DNA of 64,000 bases from the NCBI GenBank assembly GCA_021324395.1, contig JAJPJG010000038.1, forward strand, positions 102,405 to 166,404. Direction: 5' to 3'. Positions 8,069-16,390 of the stretch are shown piece by piece. The first letter of the stretch is position 1. Every line of letters begins with the position of its first letter. A model generated the notes under the pieces. That model saw nothing but the letters and a program-made list of their open reading frames with translations. It had not been told where the DNA came from and did not search any database. A program made the position numbers and the translations under genes. This DNA comes from Spartobacteria bacterium. GTDB taxonomy: Bacteria; Verrucomicrobiota; Verrucomicrobiia; Chthoniobacterales; Chthoniobacteraceae.

Positions 8069-9405
8069 GACCTGTTCGCTTGACTACAACTGCGAAGCAG
8101 TTACTGCGTCGTGCATCCCGTGAACCAATCGAAAACTACTTTGTTACCTTAGCTCCCCAGCAAAAACAGCTCCGATGGTTGCCGCAGGGAAATCGATATC
8201 GAACTCGTTGCACTGGTCAATACAGAGAAGACTTAGATGCGCACGCTGTAGATGATGCAGCATTAACCGGCTATGTCGCCGCATCCGCGCCAACACATGT
8301 AATTGACGGTTGGTCAACCTTAGGCCGAGCGGTCGAAAGTGCCCTGCGTGGCGACACTTATTCGGCAGTTCATTTGGGATACTATGCGGAATTGCGCGCT
8401 GCGATGAGCTTGCTGGGCTGCGAGGGAATAGGAATCTTTGACAATCGCCATCCTGTCGTGCGGAGAAATGGTGGCACTTCCCATCTTCCCCATGTTCAGG
8501 TTTGGAATCCGCAACAGAATTCGTATTCAGCTCGCCCTGTAGGAACGCATGCAATTGTTTGGCCAGTGCTCCGACATTGGAGCTCCCTTCAACGGTCAGG
8601 CGATCTTCTTTCACAGCTTGTTCGTCCAAATGGCGTTTCGCTACCGGATTGGCTCGACGCATTCAATGCAGTGACGCCTGCACGCGAACTCGGGCGACAC
8701 TGGCTCCTTGCATGGGGAACAGATTTGTCAGTATTCGAGGATGATCGCAGCGCCCGTAATTTAGCCAGCTATCGTCCATCGGAGCTCCGCTTGCCGCCAG
8801 CAAGTCCAGCTCCTCAAGTCGTAGAATTTGTTGAGGAGCTATGGCGCTTATTCGAGCCTTCAAACGGTGCGCGGTTTCCGCGGCTTGAAGCGTTATTGCT
8901 TAGGCGGGCATTACGCTTGGCTCATGGGGCGCAGGTTACGCAGGCGGCGGTAGAGGGCCTCGGAATGACCGCTGCAGAGGCTGCACAGTGGGTAACTTTT
9001 CTTAGTGCTCACAATGAGCCAATAGCCTTAACAGCAGCGGACAACCAATTGCCCATAGAAGACGCAGATTGTCATTTCGGTATCATCGCAAGAGCAGCTT
9101 TGCTTTTGTTTCTAGCGACGGCCGCTAGCCGTCGGTTGCTGGTAAATGGAAACTATACTCCTACTATTCTCGATTTCTGGTGGAAAGCGCGGGGAGTATC
9201 CCATGGCATTTGGGAGGCAGGTGCTCATCCTGCCCATCCCTTTGATACTTGGGCAGACATTGCGGGAAGTCTCCAGGCATCGCGATTGTGGCGAGACAAC
9301 GCTGGCGGCGCATTTTCCTTGCGGGCGTGGAGACGCGCTAGCGTGGAACCATTGGATGATCTAGGTGCATTCGATCTAATTGCTATGTGGGGGTTGATGC
9401 CGTGA
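8065..9405 (+). CDS. Uncharacterised 446-aa protein of the DGQHR-methyltransferase cassette
   Basis: I do not recognise this family. The protein is soluble, with no signal peptide or clear membrane helix, and is rich in Trp and Arg. Around residues 85-130 a segment reads VESALRGDTYSAVHLGYYAE followed by LRAAMSLLGCEGIGIFDNRH; the remainder looks alpha-helical. Its ATG overlaps the DGQHR gene stop (ATGA), and its stop overlaps the methyltransferase start (GTGA). Such overlap at both ends suggests one functional unit with equal expression. It could be a specificity, adaptor or effector subunit. No nuclease or ATPase motif is obvious by eye, so any function is conjecture. Confidence 0.7.
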   Translation: MRPVRLTTTAKQLLRRASREPIENYFVTLAPQQKQLRWLPQGNRYRTRCTGQYREDLDAHAVDDAALTGYVAASAPTHVIDGWSTLGRAVESALRGDTYSAVHLGYYAELRAAMSLLGCEGIGIFDNRHPVVRRNGGTSHLPHVQVWNPQQNSYSARPVGTHAIVWPVLRHWSSLQRSGDLLSQLVRPNGVSLPDWLDAFNAVTPARELGRHWLLAWGTDLSVFEDDRSARNLASYRPSELRLPPASPAPQVVEFVEELWRLFEPSNGARFPRLEALLLRRALRLAHGAQVTQAAVEGLGMTAAEAAQWVTFLSAHNEPIALTAADNQLPIEDADCHFGIIARAALLLFLATAASRRLLVNGNYTPTILDFWWKARGVSHGIWEAGAHPAHPFDTWADIAGSLQASRLWRDNAGGAFSLRAWRRASVEPLDDLGAFDLIAMWGLMP

Positions 9406-10526
9406 AATATATGGGTTCAAAGCGGGCGATGTTGGAAAACGGTTTGGGCGAACTCTTTGAAAAAGAAGTTCCGAAAGCGTTGCGGTTTGTGGACCTGTTC
9501 TCGGGATCCGGCGCCGTTGCGGCGCGAGTTTCTACACGCTTTCCTATTCAAGTTCTCGCTTTTGACCTACAACGTTACAGCGCAGTGCTGACAGCAGCTG
9601 TAATTGATCGTAACCAAGAACTAAAGGGCTCCTATGCTCTCGAGTCATGGATTCGACGGGCACGCAAACGCGTCACTAAAGTTGCTCTGACCCCATCCAA
9701 GCTCACGCGTATGTTCGTAGCTGATGCGCGGGCGTGGAGTGAGATACAAGCCGAGCTACCGATAACGAAAGCTTACGGTGGACATTACTTTAGTCCTCAA
9801 CAATCCGTCTGGATCGACGCACTGCGAGCTACCTTGCCGAAGAACGAGCCTAGCAGGACAGTCGCTCTGGCCGCGTTAATTCGTGCTTCAAGCGCTTGCG
9901 TTGCAGCGCCAGGACATACAGCGCAACCATTTCAACCAACCGCCACTGCAAAACGTTATTTGGCGGAAGCTTGGAGCAAAGACGTTGTCGCTCGCACGAT
10001 AGCTGAACTACGAACATTAGCGGCGCAATTTGCAGTCATGATTGGAAAGGCGGATGTGGCCGACGCTAATGATGCGGCAAAATGTGTGCGTGAAAGAGAT
10101 CTTGTGTTTATCGATCCACCATATTCCGGGGTTCATTACAGCCGATTTTACCATGTCCTTGAAACCATTGCCCAAGGTTGCTGCGGCGAGGTTTCAGGAA
10201 TAGGACGATACCCCGCTGCTAACTTGCGACCTAGATCGAAATATAGTGTCGGAAGCGAGTCCGCTAAAGCACTTGGCGAACTTTTTCAACGTGTAGCCTC
10301 GAACGGCGCGCGAGCGATCGTCACGTTTCCGGATCATACTTGCTCCAATGGATTGTCGGGAAACCTGGTGCGCGAGATTGCAGGGCAGTATTTCACAATT
10401 CGTGAGCAGAGTGTGAAAAGTCGTTTTAGCTCACTAGGTGGAACTGGCGATCTTCGGAAAAACCAAGCAGGACGAGCCGCGCGCAAGCACGCAAGCGAGT
10501 TGATACTCTTTCTTGAGCCGAAGTAA
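9402..10526 (+). CDS. D12-class N6-adenine DNA methyltransferase
   Basis: A 374-aa methyltransferase. With the GTG at 9402 it begins MKYMGSKRAML, the usual N-terminus of Dam/D12-type enzymes; the GTG overlaps the previous stop (GTGA). The SAM-binding motif I is FSGSG at residues 33-37 in RFVDLFSGSGAVAAR. The catalytic motif IV is DPPY at 238-241 in LVFIDPPYSGVHYSRFY. The order (I before IV) with a long helical target-recognition insert between them fits the alpha class. It would transfer a methyl group to adenine N6 in a specific site that cannot be predicted. No cognate restriction endonuclease is apparent, so the two upstream proteins are candidates for the partner activity. Confidence 0.85.
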   Translation: MKYMGSKRAMLENGLGELFEKEVPKALRFVDLFSGSGAVAARVSTRFPIQVLAFDLQRYSAVLTAAVIDRNQELKGSYALESWIRRARKRVTKVALTPSKLTRMFVADARAWSEIQAELPITKAYGGHYFSPQQSVWIDALRATLPKNEPSRTVALAALIRASSACVAAPGHTAQPFQPTATAKRYLAEAWSKDVVARTIAELRTLAAQFAVMIGKADVADANDAAKCVRERDLVFIDPPYSGVHYSRFYHVLETIAQGCCGEVSGIGRYPAANLRPRSKYSVGSESAKALGELFQRVASNGARAIVTFPDHTCSNGLSGNLVREIAGQYFTIREQSVKSRFSSLGGTGDLRKNQAGRAARKHASELILFLEPK

Positions 10527-10767
10527 TCAGAGCTGGCCGCCGTTCGACCGGGCGTCGCCGATTCCGAAGGGCCTTGGATTGGACGTGTTGGTGAAGCTCG
10601 ATGGCGACGATCTCGAAACCGCAAACGGCCGATTTGATCGGCATCCGGAGGCGGCGCTGGAGCAGTTTGCGGCGATTGCCGAGGATTTAAAGTGATTCAG
10701 TTGGCCGGATTGCTCGTTGAAGCAGCGGGAAAGCCGACGGGTGTATTATTTCCGGACACGTCCAGAA
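10527..10767. other. Junction segment after the methyltransferase, possible gene fragment
   Basis: GC rises again after the methyltransferase stop. On the plus strand one frame is open to TGA at 10693-10695 and could encode a peptide ending HPEAALEQFAAIAEDLK, which looks protein-like but has no start of its own. It may be the 3' end of a gene cut by insertion of the cassette. Near 10750 the sequence TTCCGGACACGTCC resembles units of the 42-bp array at 37880-38233. No family is recognised. Confidence 0.35.
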
Positions 10768-11092
10768 GCGGAAAGGCAATTTCAAGTCGTGGAAAGGCCA
10801 TTTCAGTTTGTGGAAAGACGGCTTCGGGTCGTGGAAACGCCATTTGATGTCGTGGAAAGGTCGCTTGAGTTCGTGGAAAGGTGATTTCAGGTCATGGAAA
10901 GGTGGCTTCAAATCGTGGAAAGGTTGCTTTGGGTTGTGGAAAGGTCGTTTGAGGCCGTGGAAAGGTTGCTTCAAGTCATGGAAAGACGACTTCGGGTGGT
11001 GGAAAGGTGGTTTTGATTTGTGGAAAGAGCGCTTGGGAGTGCGGAAAGATGCCTTCGGTATGTGGAAAAGCGGCTTCGATCTACGGAAAAAT
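10768..11092. repeat. Degenerate 21-bp tandem array, about 16 units
   Basis: Successive units follow a 21-bp period with an approximate plus-strand consensus TCGTGGAAAGGTNGCTTNRRG; TGGAAAG is the most constant core. The period was checked by stepping between GGAAAG cores. Because 21 is a multiple of 3 and the units lack stops, both strands are open: the plus strand gives SWKGxF-like heptapeptides and the minus strand PFHDLKx-like heptapeptides. Neither reading has a convincing start or neighbours that demand a protein. It is not a CRISPR, since there are no unique spacers. It lies directly downstream of the accessory cassette. Confidence 0.85.
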
Positions 11093-11250
11093 TACTGCAA
11101 TTCGTATTCGATAGGATAAAGAAGAGCGCACGCTTTGTTTAAAGGGTTTTCCCCTAGGGTGTGATGATATTTACAGGGTTTTCACTTTGCAAAAATAGGA
11201 CTTTCCCTACTACCGCCCTCTCAGAACTGCTCGCAGGATTCGCCGCACTT
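11093..11250. other. Leader region of the 234-aa hypothetical gene
   Basis: About 160 bases between the tandem array and the next gene, with lower GC. The octamer-like AGGGTTTTC occurs twice about 30 bases apart (near 11143 and 11174). It probably holds the promoter of the following gene; no -35/-10 pair can be assigned with confidence. Confidence 0.35.
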
Positions 11251-11955
11251 ATGATTAACTCACAACTCAACAAACTGGACATGTATGAAACCGTCTCGAC
11301 GGTTTGCACCAAATACAAAAACGACTGGACCGGCCTGAAGGCGTTCGGCGATTCGTTCGACGATTTCCTCGATCGCATCGCGCTGATCCAGAGTCTCGGG
11401 CAGCAGCAGAAGTCGCCGCGGTCGGGCATCACGATCGACAAAAACCGGCTCAAGCAGATGCTGCTGCGCGAGATTATGCGCAACGCGGGCGCGGTGGCGT
11501 CGTTCGCGGCGAAGACCGACAACGCGGCGCTGGAGGCGAAGATGGACTATAACCCATCGGACCTGAAAGTGCGCGAGGAGCTGCTCGACGATCTCGCGCA
11601 GGAGGTTCACGACATTGCACAGCAAAACCTGGCGAGCCTCGCGGATTACGGCGTGACGGCGGAGACGCTGCAGACCTTCCAGACGCGGATCGATGCCTAC
11701 TCGCTGGCAGTCGGTTCGCCGCGCGCGGCGCAGATCTCGACGGCGCGGATCACGGCGGACATCAAGCGGCAGTTTTTGAAGTGCGATGACCTGCTGGAGC
11801 GCTCGATGGACCGGCTGGTGTTGCAATTCGAGGAAAGTAACGCGGAGTTTTACGCCGAGTATCAAAAGGCGCGGGAGATCATCGACCGCGCGGCGACGGT
11901 GGATCGCACAAAGCCGCAACCTCCGGCACCGGCGCCGGAGAAGGTGAAGGTGTAG
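11251..11955 (+). CDS. Conserved hypothetical helical protein
   Basis: A 234-aa protein taken to start at the ATG of MINSQLNKLDMYETV; an upstream ATG in frame at 11164 would add residues that look non-coding. It is predicted to be largely alpha-helical and soluble. It has a TGLKAFGDSFDDFLDRI helix, a segment like GITIDKNRLKQML, and near residue 135 LADYGVTAETLQTFQTRIDAY. It also contains MDRLVLQFEESNAEFYAEY and a Pro-rich tail. From memory, similar proteins of unknown function (GIT-DK, YGVT, F-x-x-x-N-x-x-FY features) occur in Bacteroidetes and Verrucomicrobia. No catalytic motif, signal peptide or membrane helix is seen. Confidence 0.7.
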   Translation: MINSQLNKLDMYETVSTVCTKYKNDWTGLKAFGDSFDDFLDRIALIQSLGQQQKSPRSGITIDKNRLKQMLLREIMRNAGAVASFAAKTDNAALEAKMDYNPSDLKVREELLDDLAQEVHDIAQQNLASLADYGVTAETLQTFQTRIDAYSLAVGSPRAAQISTARITADIKRQFLKCDDLLERSMDRLVLQFEESNAEFYAEYQKAREIIDRAATVDRTKPQPPAPAPEKVKV

Positions 11956-12079
11956 CTCATCACGAACCAATCGCCGCCGTGGTGTGCGTGGATGCCGCGG
12001 CGGCGCTGGTCGATTGAGTTCGTTTTCGTAAGTTAGAGAACGGCGCATTCGCTTCGCGAACAGAGCCGCATCGACACTG

Positions 12080-14032
12080 CTAGCGCTTGATGCGGATAAC
12101 TGTCAGCGAGTTTGGTGGCGCCTGGTAGTCGAAAGATGTGCCGACTGTGATGGGCGAGGTCTCGGGCAGGACGGGATTGGTGGTGTCGAAGGTATTCACC
12201 GCATTGAGATCGCCGGTTAGCACGGTTTTGGTTGCGGTGCCGGGTTTGCTTCCGCCGTTAAGATGGATGGATAGTGCCTTGGATGTCGTATCGCTATTAA
12301 CCACCTTTAGGATGAGGTCGCCGCTTTTGCTGTCGCGCACTGTGGATGCGGCGAGGTGATCCCCGGAGTTATCGAGGAGGGTTTGGTAATAGGTGTCGCC
12401 GGAGTTTTCGGCGAAGAGTTTCTGGACGCAGTAGTTGATGGTGGGAGCTACCTTTGTGTTGTTGAAGTAGATGAGGTCGGGGTTCCACTGTGTGTGTCCC
12501 ACCTTTGCCAAAAGCGGCGCGTAGGATGCCATGTGGACGATGTCGCCGTTGCGCTCGAGCTGGGTCATGTAGGCAGCTTCGGCTATGGCGTTGAAGAGCT
12601 GGTTTCCGCGCGAGGCGTATTCGCCGACATAGACCTTGGAATGGTTGCGATCATAGGTGTCGTAGCGGTTGAAGTGACTCAGGAACCATTGCGGCGGCTC
12701 GTAGTAATGCTCGTCGACGATTGGCACCTTTGATTCGTTCGCGACTTTCCACCCTTCGCTAAAATCGAATCCATCGGGTGAGGGGCCGACGGTGCCGACG
12801 ACGGTGATTTCAGGATGCTTCGCCTTTACCGCATTGTAGATCATCGCGAAGCGTTCCTTGAAGCCGGGGGTTATGTGGTCTTCGTTGCCGATGCCGAGAT
12901 ACTCGAGGTGAAATGGCGCGGGATGCCCGGCCTCTGCACGCTTCGCGCCCCATTTGGAAGTGGCCGGACCGTTGGCCCACTCGATGAGATCGAGCACGTC
13001 TTGAATGTAGGCGGGCATGTCCTCCATCGGCACGCATTGCTGGCCGGTGCCGCGTTTGCGGTCGGAGTTCTGACAGGAGACACCGGCGGCGAGCACCGGC
13101 AGCGGCTTCGCGCCGATGTCTTCACAGAATTGGAAGTATTCGAAGTAACCGAGCCCGACGCTTTGATGGTAGCGCCAGATGTTGGCTTGTCCTTTTCGCT
13201 GCTCGATGGGTCCGATGCTGTTTTTCCAGCGGTAGATGTTCTCCACGCCGTCGCCGTGCGTCAGGCAGCCGCCAGGAAAACGGACGAACTTCGGATGCAG
13301 GTCGGCGATGGTCTGCGCGAGGTCGGCGCGCAGGCCGTTCGGACGATCGTGGAAAGTGTGACGCGGAAAAAGCGAAAGCTCATCGAGCGCGACTCTGCCG
13401 CCATCCTTTGCCAGCAACACAAAGCGGGCTGCGTCGTCGGAGCGAGCCGCTGTGATTTCGGCGGCCGCGCGTTTCCATTCGAGACCTGCGATCTGTAGTG
13501 AAGCTTCGCCGAGCACTTCGCCATTCCTGCTTTCCAGTCGCGCGATCATCGGCATCGGCGGACGCTTTTCATCGAGCAGTCGCGCAAAGACGGAGAAGTC
13601 GTAGATTTCGCCGGCCTTGACCGGGATGCCGTCGAAGCCCGGGTTGATGAGACCTACACCGTCGCCGGCATTTCTGATGTCGAGGATCAGGTAGTGCGGG
13701 TTATTTGCGTGAACCGGATCGACCGCGCCGACAAACCAGCCACCCTTGCCGCCACCGCGCTGGGTGAGTTCCCAAAAGCTGAGCGGATTCCAGTCCGGCT
13801 GCTCGGTGGCTTGATACTCGAAAGAGCGGTTCTGGATCAGCTCCGCGTAAAGACCGCCATCGGCTGCATAGTTTAAGTCTTCAAAGAAGATGCCGAATAG
13901 ATCGGGGCTAATCTGCTTGCTCGTGGAGCGAAGATCAATGGTGAGTTTCGTTGCCGGCGCATCTGCTGCTTGAAGCGCCGTGCCAAGGACGATGGTCGCG
14001 CCGACCAGGAGGAGTTGTTTTATCGAGTGCAA
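12080..14032 (-). CDS. Alpha-L-arabinofuranosidase, GH51-like
   Basis: A 650-aa secreted enzyme. It appears to start at TTG (14032): an in-frame TAA lies just upstream and the TTG gives a signal peptide (MHSIKQLLLVGATIVLGTALQAAD). The N-terminal motif ISPDLFGIFFEDLNYAADGGLYAELIQNRSFE is typical of GH51 and GH51-like enzymes, quoted here only as a region at about residues 40-72. A carbohydrate-binding-like domain follows, then a TIM barrel. Likely acid/base Glu is in YLGIGNEDH and nucleophile Glu in VYVGEYAS. The C-terminal beta domain ends NSLTVIRIKR. It would release arabinose from arabinan, arabinoxylan or arabinogalactan. It sits beside the two LacI regulators, on the same strand. Confidence 0.9.
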   Translation of the reverse strand: MHSIKQLLLVGATIVLGTALQAADAPATKLTIDLRSTSKQISPDLFGIFFEDLNYAADGGLYAELIQNRSFEYQATEQPDWNPLSFWELTQRGGGKGGWFVGAVDPVHANNPHYLILDIRNAGDGVGLINPGFDGIPVKAGEIYDFSVFARLLDEKRPPMPMIARLESRNGEVLGEASLQIAGLEWKRAAAEITAARSDDAARFVLLAKDGGRVALDELSLFPRHTFHDRPNGLRADLAQTIADLHPKFVRFPGGCLTHGDGVENIYRWKNSIGPIEQRKGQANIWRYHQSVGLGYFEYFQFCEDIGAKPLPVLAAGVSCQNSDRKRGTGQQCVPMEDMPAYIQDVLDLIEWANGPATSKWGAKRAEAGHPAPFHLEYLGIGNEDHITPGFKERFAMIYNAVKAKHPEITVVGTVGPSPDGFDFSEGWKVANESKVPIVDEHYYEPPQWFLSHFNRYDTYDRNHSKVYVGEYASRGNQLFNAIAEAAYMTQLERNGDIVHMASYAPLLAKVGHTQWNPDLIYFNNTKVAPTINYCVQKLFAENSGDTYYQTLLDNSGDHLAASTVRDSKSGDLILKVVNSDTTSKALSIHLNGGSKPGTATKTVLTGDLNAVNTFDTTNPVLPETSPITVGTSFDYQAPPNSLTVIRIKR

Positions 14033-14095
14033 AGGAGGCGGAATTATGAACCAACCAGCTTCGAAATAGGCAACCGTAAATGCGTCTTAGTCTTC

Positions 14096-15127
14096 CTAAC
14101 GCACGGGCAGACTCGTTCCGTCGCGCCATGTGCCTTTGACGAGCATCTCGCGTTGCACGACGGGAATGCCGCGGTCGTTGTCGTGCAGCAGCGAGATAAG
14201 CATGAGCATCGCGACGCGTCCGATTTCCTCCGGGTTCTGGTAAATGCCGGCGTCGAAGGGAATGTCGAGCACGTTCAGCGCGGCAACGCCGACGTCGTCG
14301 GGCACGCGCACGCCGGCTTTGTCGAGGAAATGGGAGGTGTGTTTACTGTCGGTAAGGATTGCGTCGGGCTTCCATTTTTTCAGCCATGCGATGAAGGACT
14401 CGCTGACGCCGTCGTCTTGATTTTGCAGTGGGAAAGGGGGGAGCCAGTCCGCCTGCGGGATGCTCACCTGCTGCTCCTGCAGAAAGCCGCCGAGGAACGT
14501 CCAGGTGTTGCCGCAGTAGCCGACGAAGCCGATGCGGCGGTAGCCTTTCTGGATCATCATTCGCACTGCGAGCGCGGCGTTCGACGACTGTGCGCTTGTT
14601 ACCATGTGAAAGGAGGGCACGGCCTGCGCCGAGCGGCCAAAGCGAACGCAGGAGAAGTCGTCCCAGTCAAATGATCGCCACCAGTCGGAGTCGGCGTCCG
14701 CCGAGATTGGCGGGATGAGCAGGCCGCGGATGCCGCGCGCGGAGAGGATTTCGCCCATCCGGCTGGCGGTGACGTTTTGATCGATGACAAATTCATCCAG
14801 CCGGTAGCCGAACTTCCCCGCCGTCTCCGAAGCGCCTTTCCAGTAGCAATCGAACTCGACGAAGCCGCGGAGCTGCCCGGGGTTCGGCCATGCGTTAAGC
14901 CACGCCACTGCGGCCTGCACCGGTTTTACCTTGGAAGTATGTTTGTAATGGGCGAGAGCCGTGGCCATCGCATTCGGCTGGTAACCGAGGCGCTGCGCTT
15001 CGGCCTGGATGCGCTTGCGCGTCGCCTCTCCGATTTCGGGACTGTTTCGCAGCGCCATGGAAATGGTCGCCGGGGAGAAGCCTAGCTTCTTCGCCAGGTC
15101 GCGGATGGTGATGGGGGGCAGCGGCAT
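14096..15127 (-). CDS. LacI-family transcriptional regulator (first copy)
   Basis: A 343-aa protein starting at the ATG of MPLPPITIRDLAKKLG. The N-terminal helix-turn-helix reads TIRDLAKKLGFSPATISMAL and is followed by the hinge region with LGYQPNAMATALAHYK. A periplasmic-binding-protein-like effector domain covers about residues 65-340. LacI regulators near glycoside hydrolases usually repress them until a sugar binds. It is a paralogue of the next gene (shared GYQPNAM, KPV-AA-AWLN-WP, ARGIRGLL-PP, FDAGIYQNP-EIGRVA motifs). The two lie 60 bases apart on the same strand. A TGCTAGCA palindrome lies just upstream of its start. Confidence 0.9.
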   Translation of the reverse strand: MPLPPITIRDLAKKLGFSPATISMALRNSPEIGEATRKRIQAEAQRLGYQPNAMATALAHYKHTSKVKPVQAAVAWLNAWPNPGQLRGFVEFDCYWKGASETAGKFGYRLDEFVIDQNVTASRMGEILSARGIRGLLIPPISADADSDWWRSFDWDDFSCVRFGRSAQAVPSFHMVTSAQSSNAALAVRMMIQKGYRRIGFVGYCGNTWTFLGGFLQEQQVSIPQADWLPPFPLQNQDDGVSESFIAWLKKWKPDAILTDSKHTSHFLDKAGVRVPDDVGVAALNVLDIPFDAGIYQNPEEIGRVAMLMLISLLHDNDRGIPVVQREMLVKGTWRDGTSLPVR

Positions 15128-15135
15128 CACAACAC

Positions 15136-15143
15136 TGCTAGCA
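15136..15143. promoter_or_regulatory. Perfect 8-bp palindrome TGCTAGCA upstream of a LacI gene
   Basis: TGCTAGCA lies 9 bases upstream of the start of the first LacI-type gene, in the longer context CACTGCTAGCACT. The core and imperfect flanking symmetry fit a LacI-family operator and suggest autoregulation. A 12-of-13 match to the longer string occurs at 12075-12087 across the GH51 stop codon. This is inference from symmetry and position only. Confidence 0.35.
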
Positions 15144-15187
15144 CTAATGCGCGCCGGTTCCAGTGGATAAGAATGGAACGGCGAGAC

Positions 15188-16309
15188 TCAAGCGTGCGGG
15201 CGAGAGCGCGATGGCGCGCTTTTGCCGTCGATCCATTCGCCCTGGACTAAAATCTCACGCGCAATGGCCGGAATGCCTCGGTCGTTATCGTGAAGTAGCG
15301 AGATGGCTACCAATGTGGCGACGCGACCGATTTCCTGCGGGTTTTGGTAAATGCCCGCGTCGAATGGAAGATCGCTGACGTTGAGCCCGGCAACGGCGAC
15401 ATCCTGCGGCACGCGCCGGCCTGCAAACTCAAGCAGCGTGGCGATGGAGGAAACCTCGGTGACAATGGCATCGACTTTCCATTGATCGAGCCATTTTGCG
15501 AACCGTTCGGCGTGCTTTTTTCCGGATAGCTTGTTTTGCAATTCCGCATCTGTGACCTCCTCATCCAGAAGCATCGGCGGCACGCGGTCAGCCGTGGGAA
15601 TGCTTACCGACTGCTGCTGCAAAAAGCCGCCAAGATAGGTTGAGCGGCCGGTCTTGTAGCCTGCATAACCGATGCGCTTGTAGCCCCGTTCCCGGATGGA
15701 TCGCAGCGCGAGACTTGCATTCGCGGACTGTGCGCTGGTGACTACGTGGAAATGCGGCAGCCCTCTCATTGCACGACTAAAGCGCACACACGAAAACTCG
15801 TTCCAGTCAAAACCGGACCAATCAACGTCTGCCGTGTGCGGGACCGGCGGCATGAGCAGACCGCGAATGCCACGCGTGAGAAGAATCTTTTCCAGGCGTG
15901 CGGGGGGCATCGCATCGTTGACGATGAATTCCTCGAGACGGTATCCAAATTTTTCCGCAGTCATCAAAGCGCCCTGCCAGTAGCTCTCAAATTGCGTATA
16001 GCTGCGCAATTGCCGGGGTTTCGGCCACAGGTTCAGCCAGGCCAGTGCTGCGTGCACCGGCTTTATTGTGGAGGAGCGTTTGAATTGCGCCAGGCCTGCT
16101 CCCATCGCGTTCGGCTGGTAACCCATCTTTTGCGCCGTCTTCTGCACCAGCTTGCGCGTGCCCTCTTCAATTTCCGGCATGTTCTTCAAGGCCTTGGATA
16201 CGGCGGACTGTGAAAGACCGAGCGCTTTGGCAATGTCCTTTTGGGTGACTGTTGCCGGCGGGGTTGAGGGACTGGAGGGCATTGGTGGCATCATCGCCAG
16301 AATACGCAT
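15188..16309 (-). CDS. LacI-family transcriptional regulator (second copy)
   Basis: A 373-aa protein with the helix-turn-helix VTQKDIAKALGLSQSAVSKAL at about residues 21-41, a hinge with MGYQPNAMGAGLAQFK, and a sugar-binding-type effector domain to the C-terminus. It is longer than the first copy through an N-terminal Met/Pro-rich tail and a C-terminal basic tail. It diverges from the 2-hydroxyacid dehydrogenase gene across an 81-base gap that holds the palindrome at 16332-16345, so it may control that gene and itself. The effector is unknown; arabinose- or galacturonate-derived sugars are guesses from context. Confidence 0.9.
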   Translation of the reverse strand: MRILAMMPPMPSSPSTPPATVTQKDIAKALGLSQSAVSKALKNMPEIEEGTRKLVQKTAQKMGYQPNAMGAGLAQFKRSSTIKPVHAALAWLNLWPKPRQLRSYTQFESYWQGALMTAEKFGYRLEEFIVNDAMPPARLEKILLTRGIRGLLMPPVPHTADVDWSGFDWNEFSCVRFSRAMRGLPHFHVVTSAQSANASLALRSIRERGYKRIGYAGYKTGRSTYLGGFLQQQSVSIPTADRVPPMLLDEEVTDAELQNKLSGKKHAERFAKWLDQWKVDAIVTEVSSIATLLEFAGRRVPQDVAVAGLNVSDLPFDAGIYQNPQEIGRVATLVAISLLHDNDRGIPAIAREILVQGEWIDGKSAPSRSRPHA

Positions 16310-16331
16310 TCAAGTAAAGGTGCCCACTCCA

Positions 16332-16345
16332 CGAATCCGTATTCG
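16332..16345. promoter_or_regulatory. Operator-like palindrome CGAATCCGTATTCG, copy 1
   Basis: Arms CGAAT and ATTCG flank a CCGT centre, in the gap between the second LacI gene and the divergent 2-hydroxyacid dehydrogenase gene. A second copy with longer arms lies at 17485-17502, directly after the dehydrogenase stop. Two copies of the same palindrome on either side of one gene next to LacI regulators suggest paired operators. Confidence 0.5.
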
Positions 16346-16390
16346 GAATAGGCGACCTTCGATCGAGGCGCAAGCGTGCGATAGTCCGGC

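Noticed and set aside
10768..11092. CRISPR array
   Set aside because: Units are contiguous, only 21 bp and variable inside; there are no constant repeats separated by unique spacers, and no cas genes in the window.
10687..11119. Possible repeat proteins encoded by either strand of the 21-bp array
   Set aside because: Both strands are open simply because the period is a multiple of three and units lack stops. There is no signal, start context or homologue that I recognise, so it is listed as a repeat.
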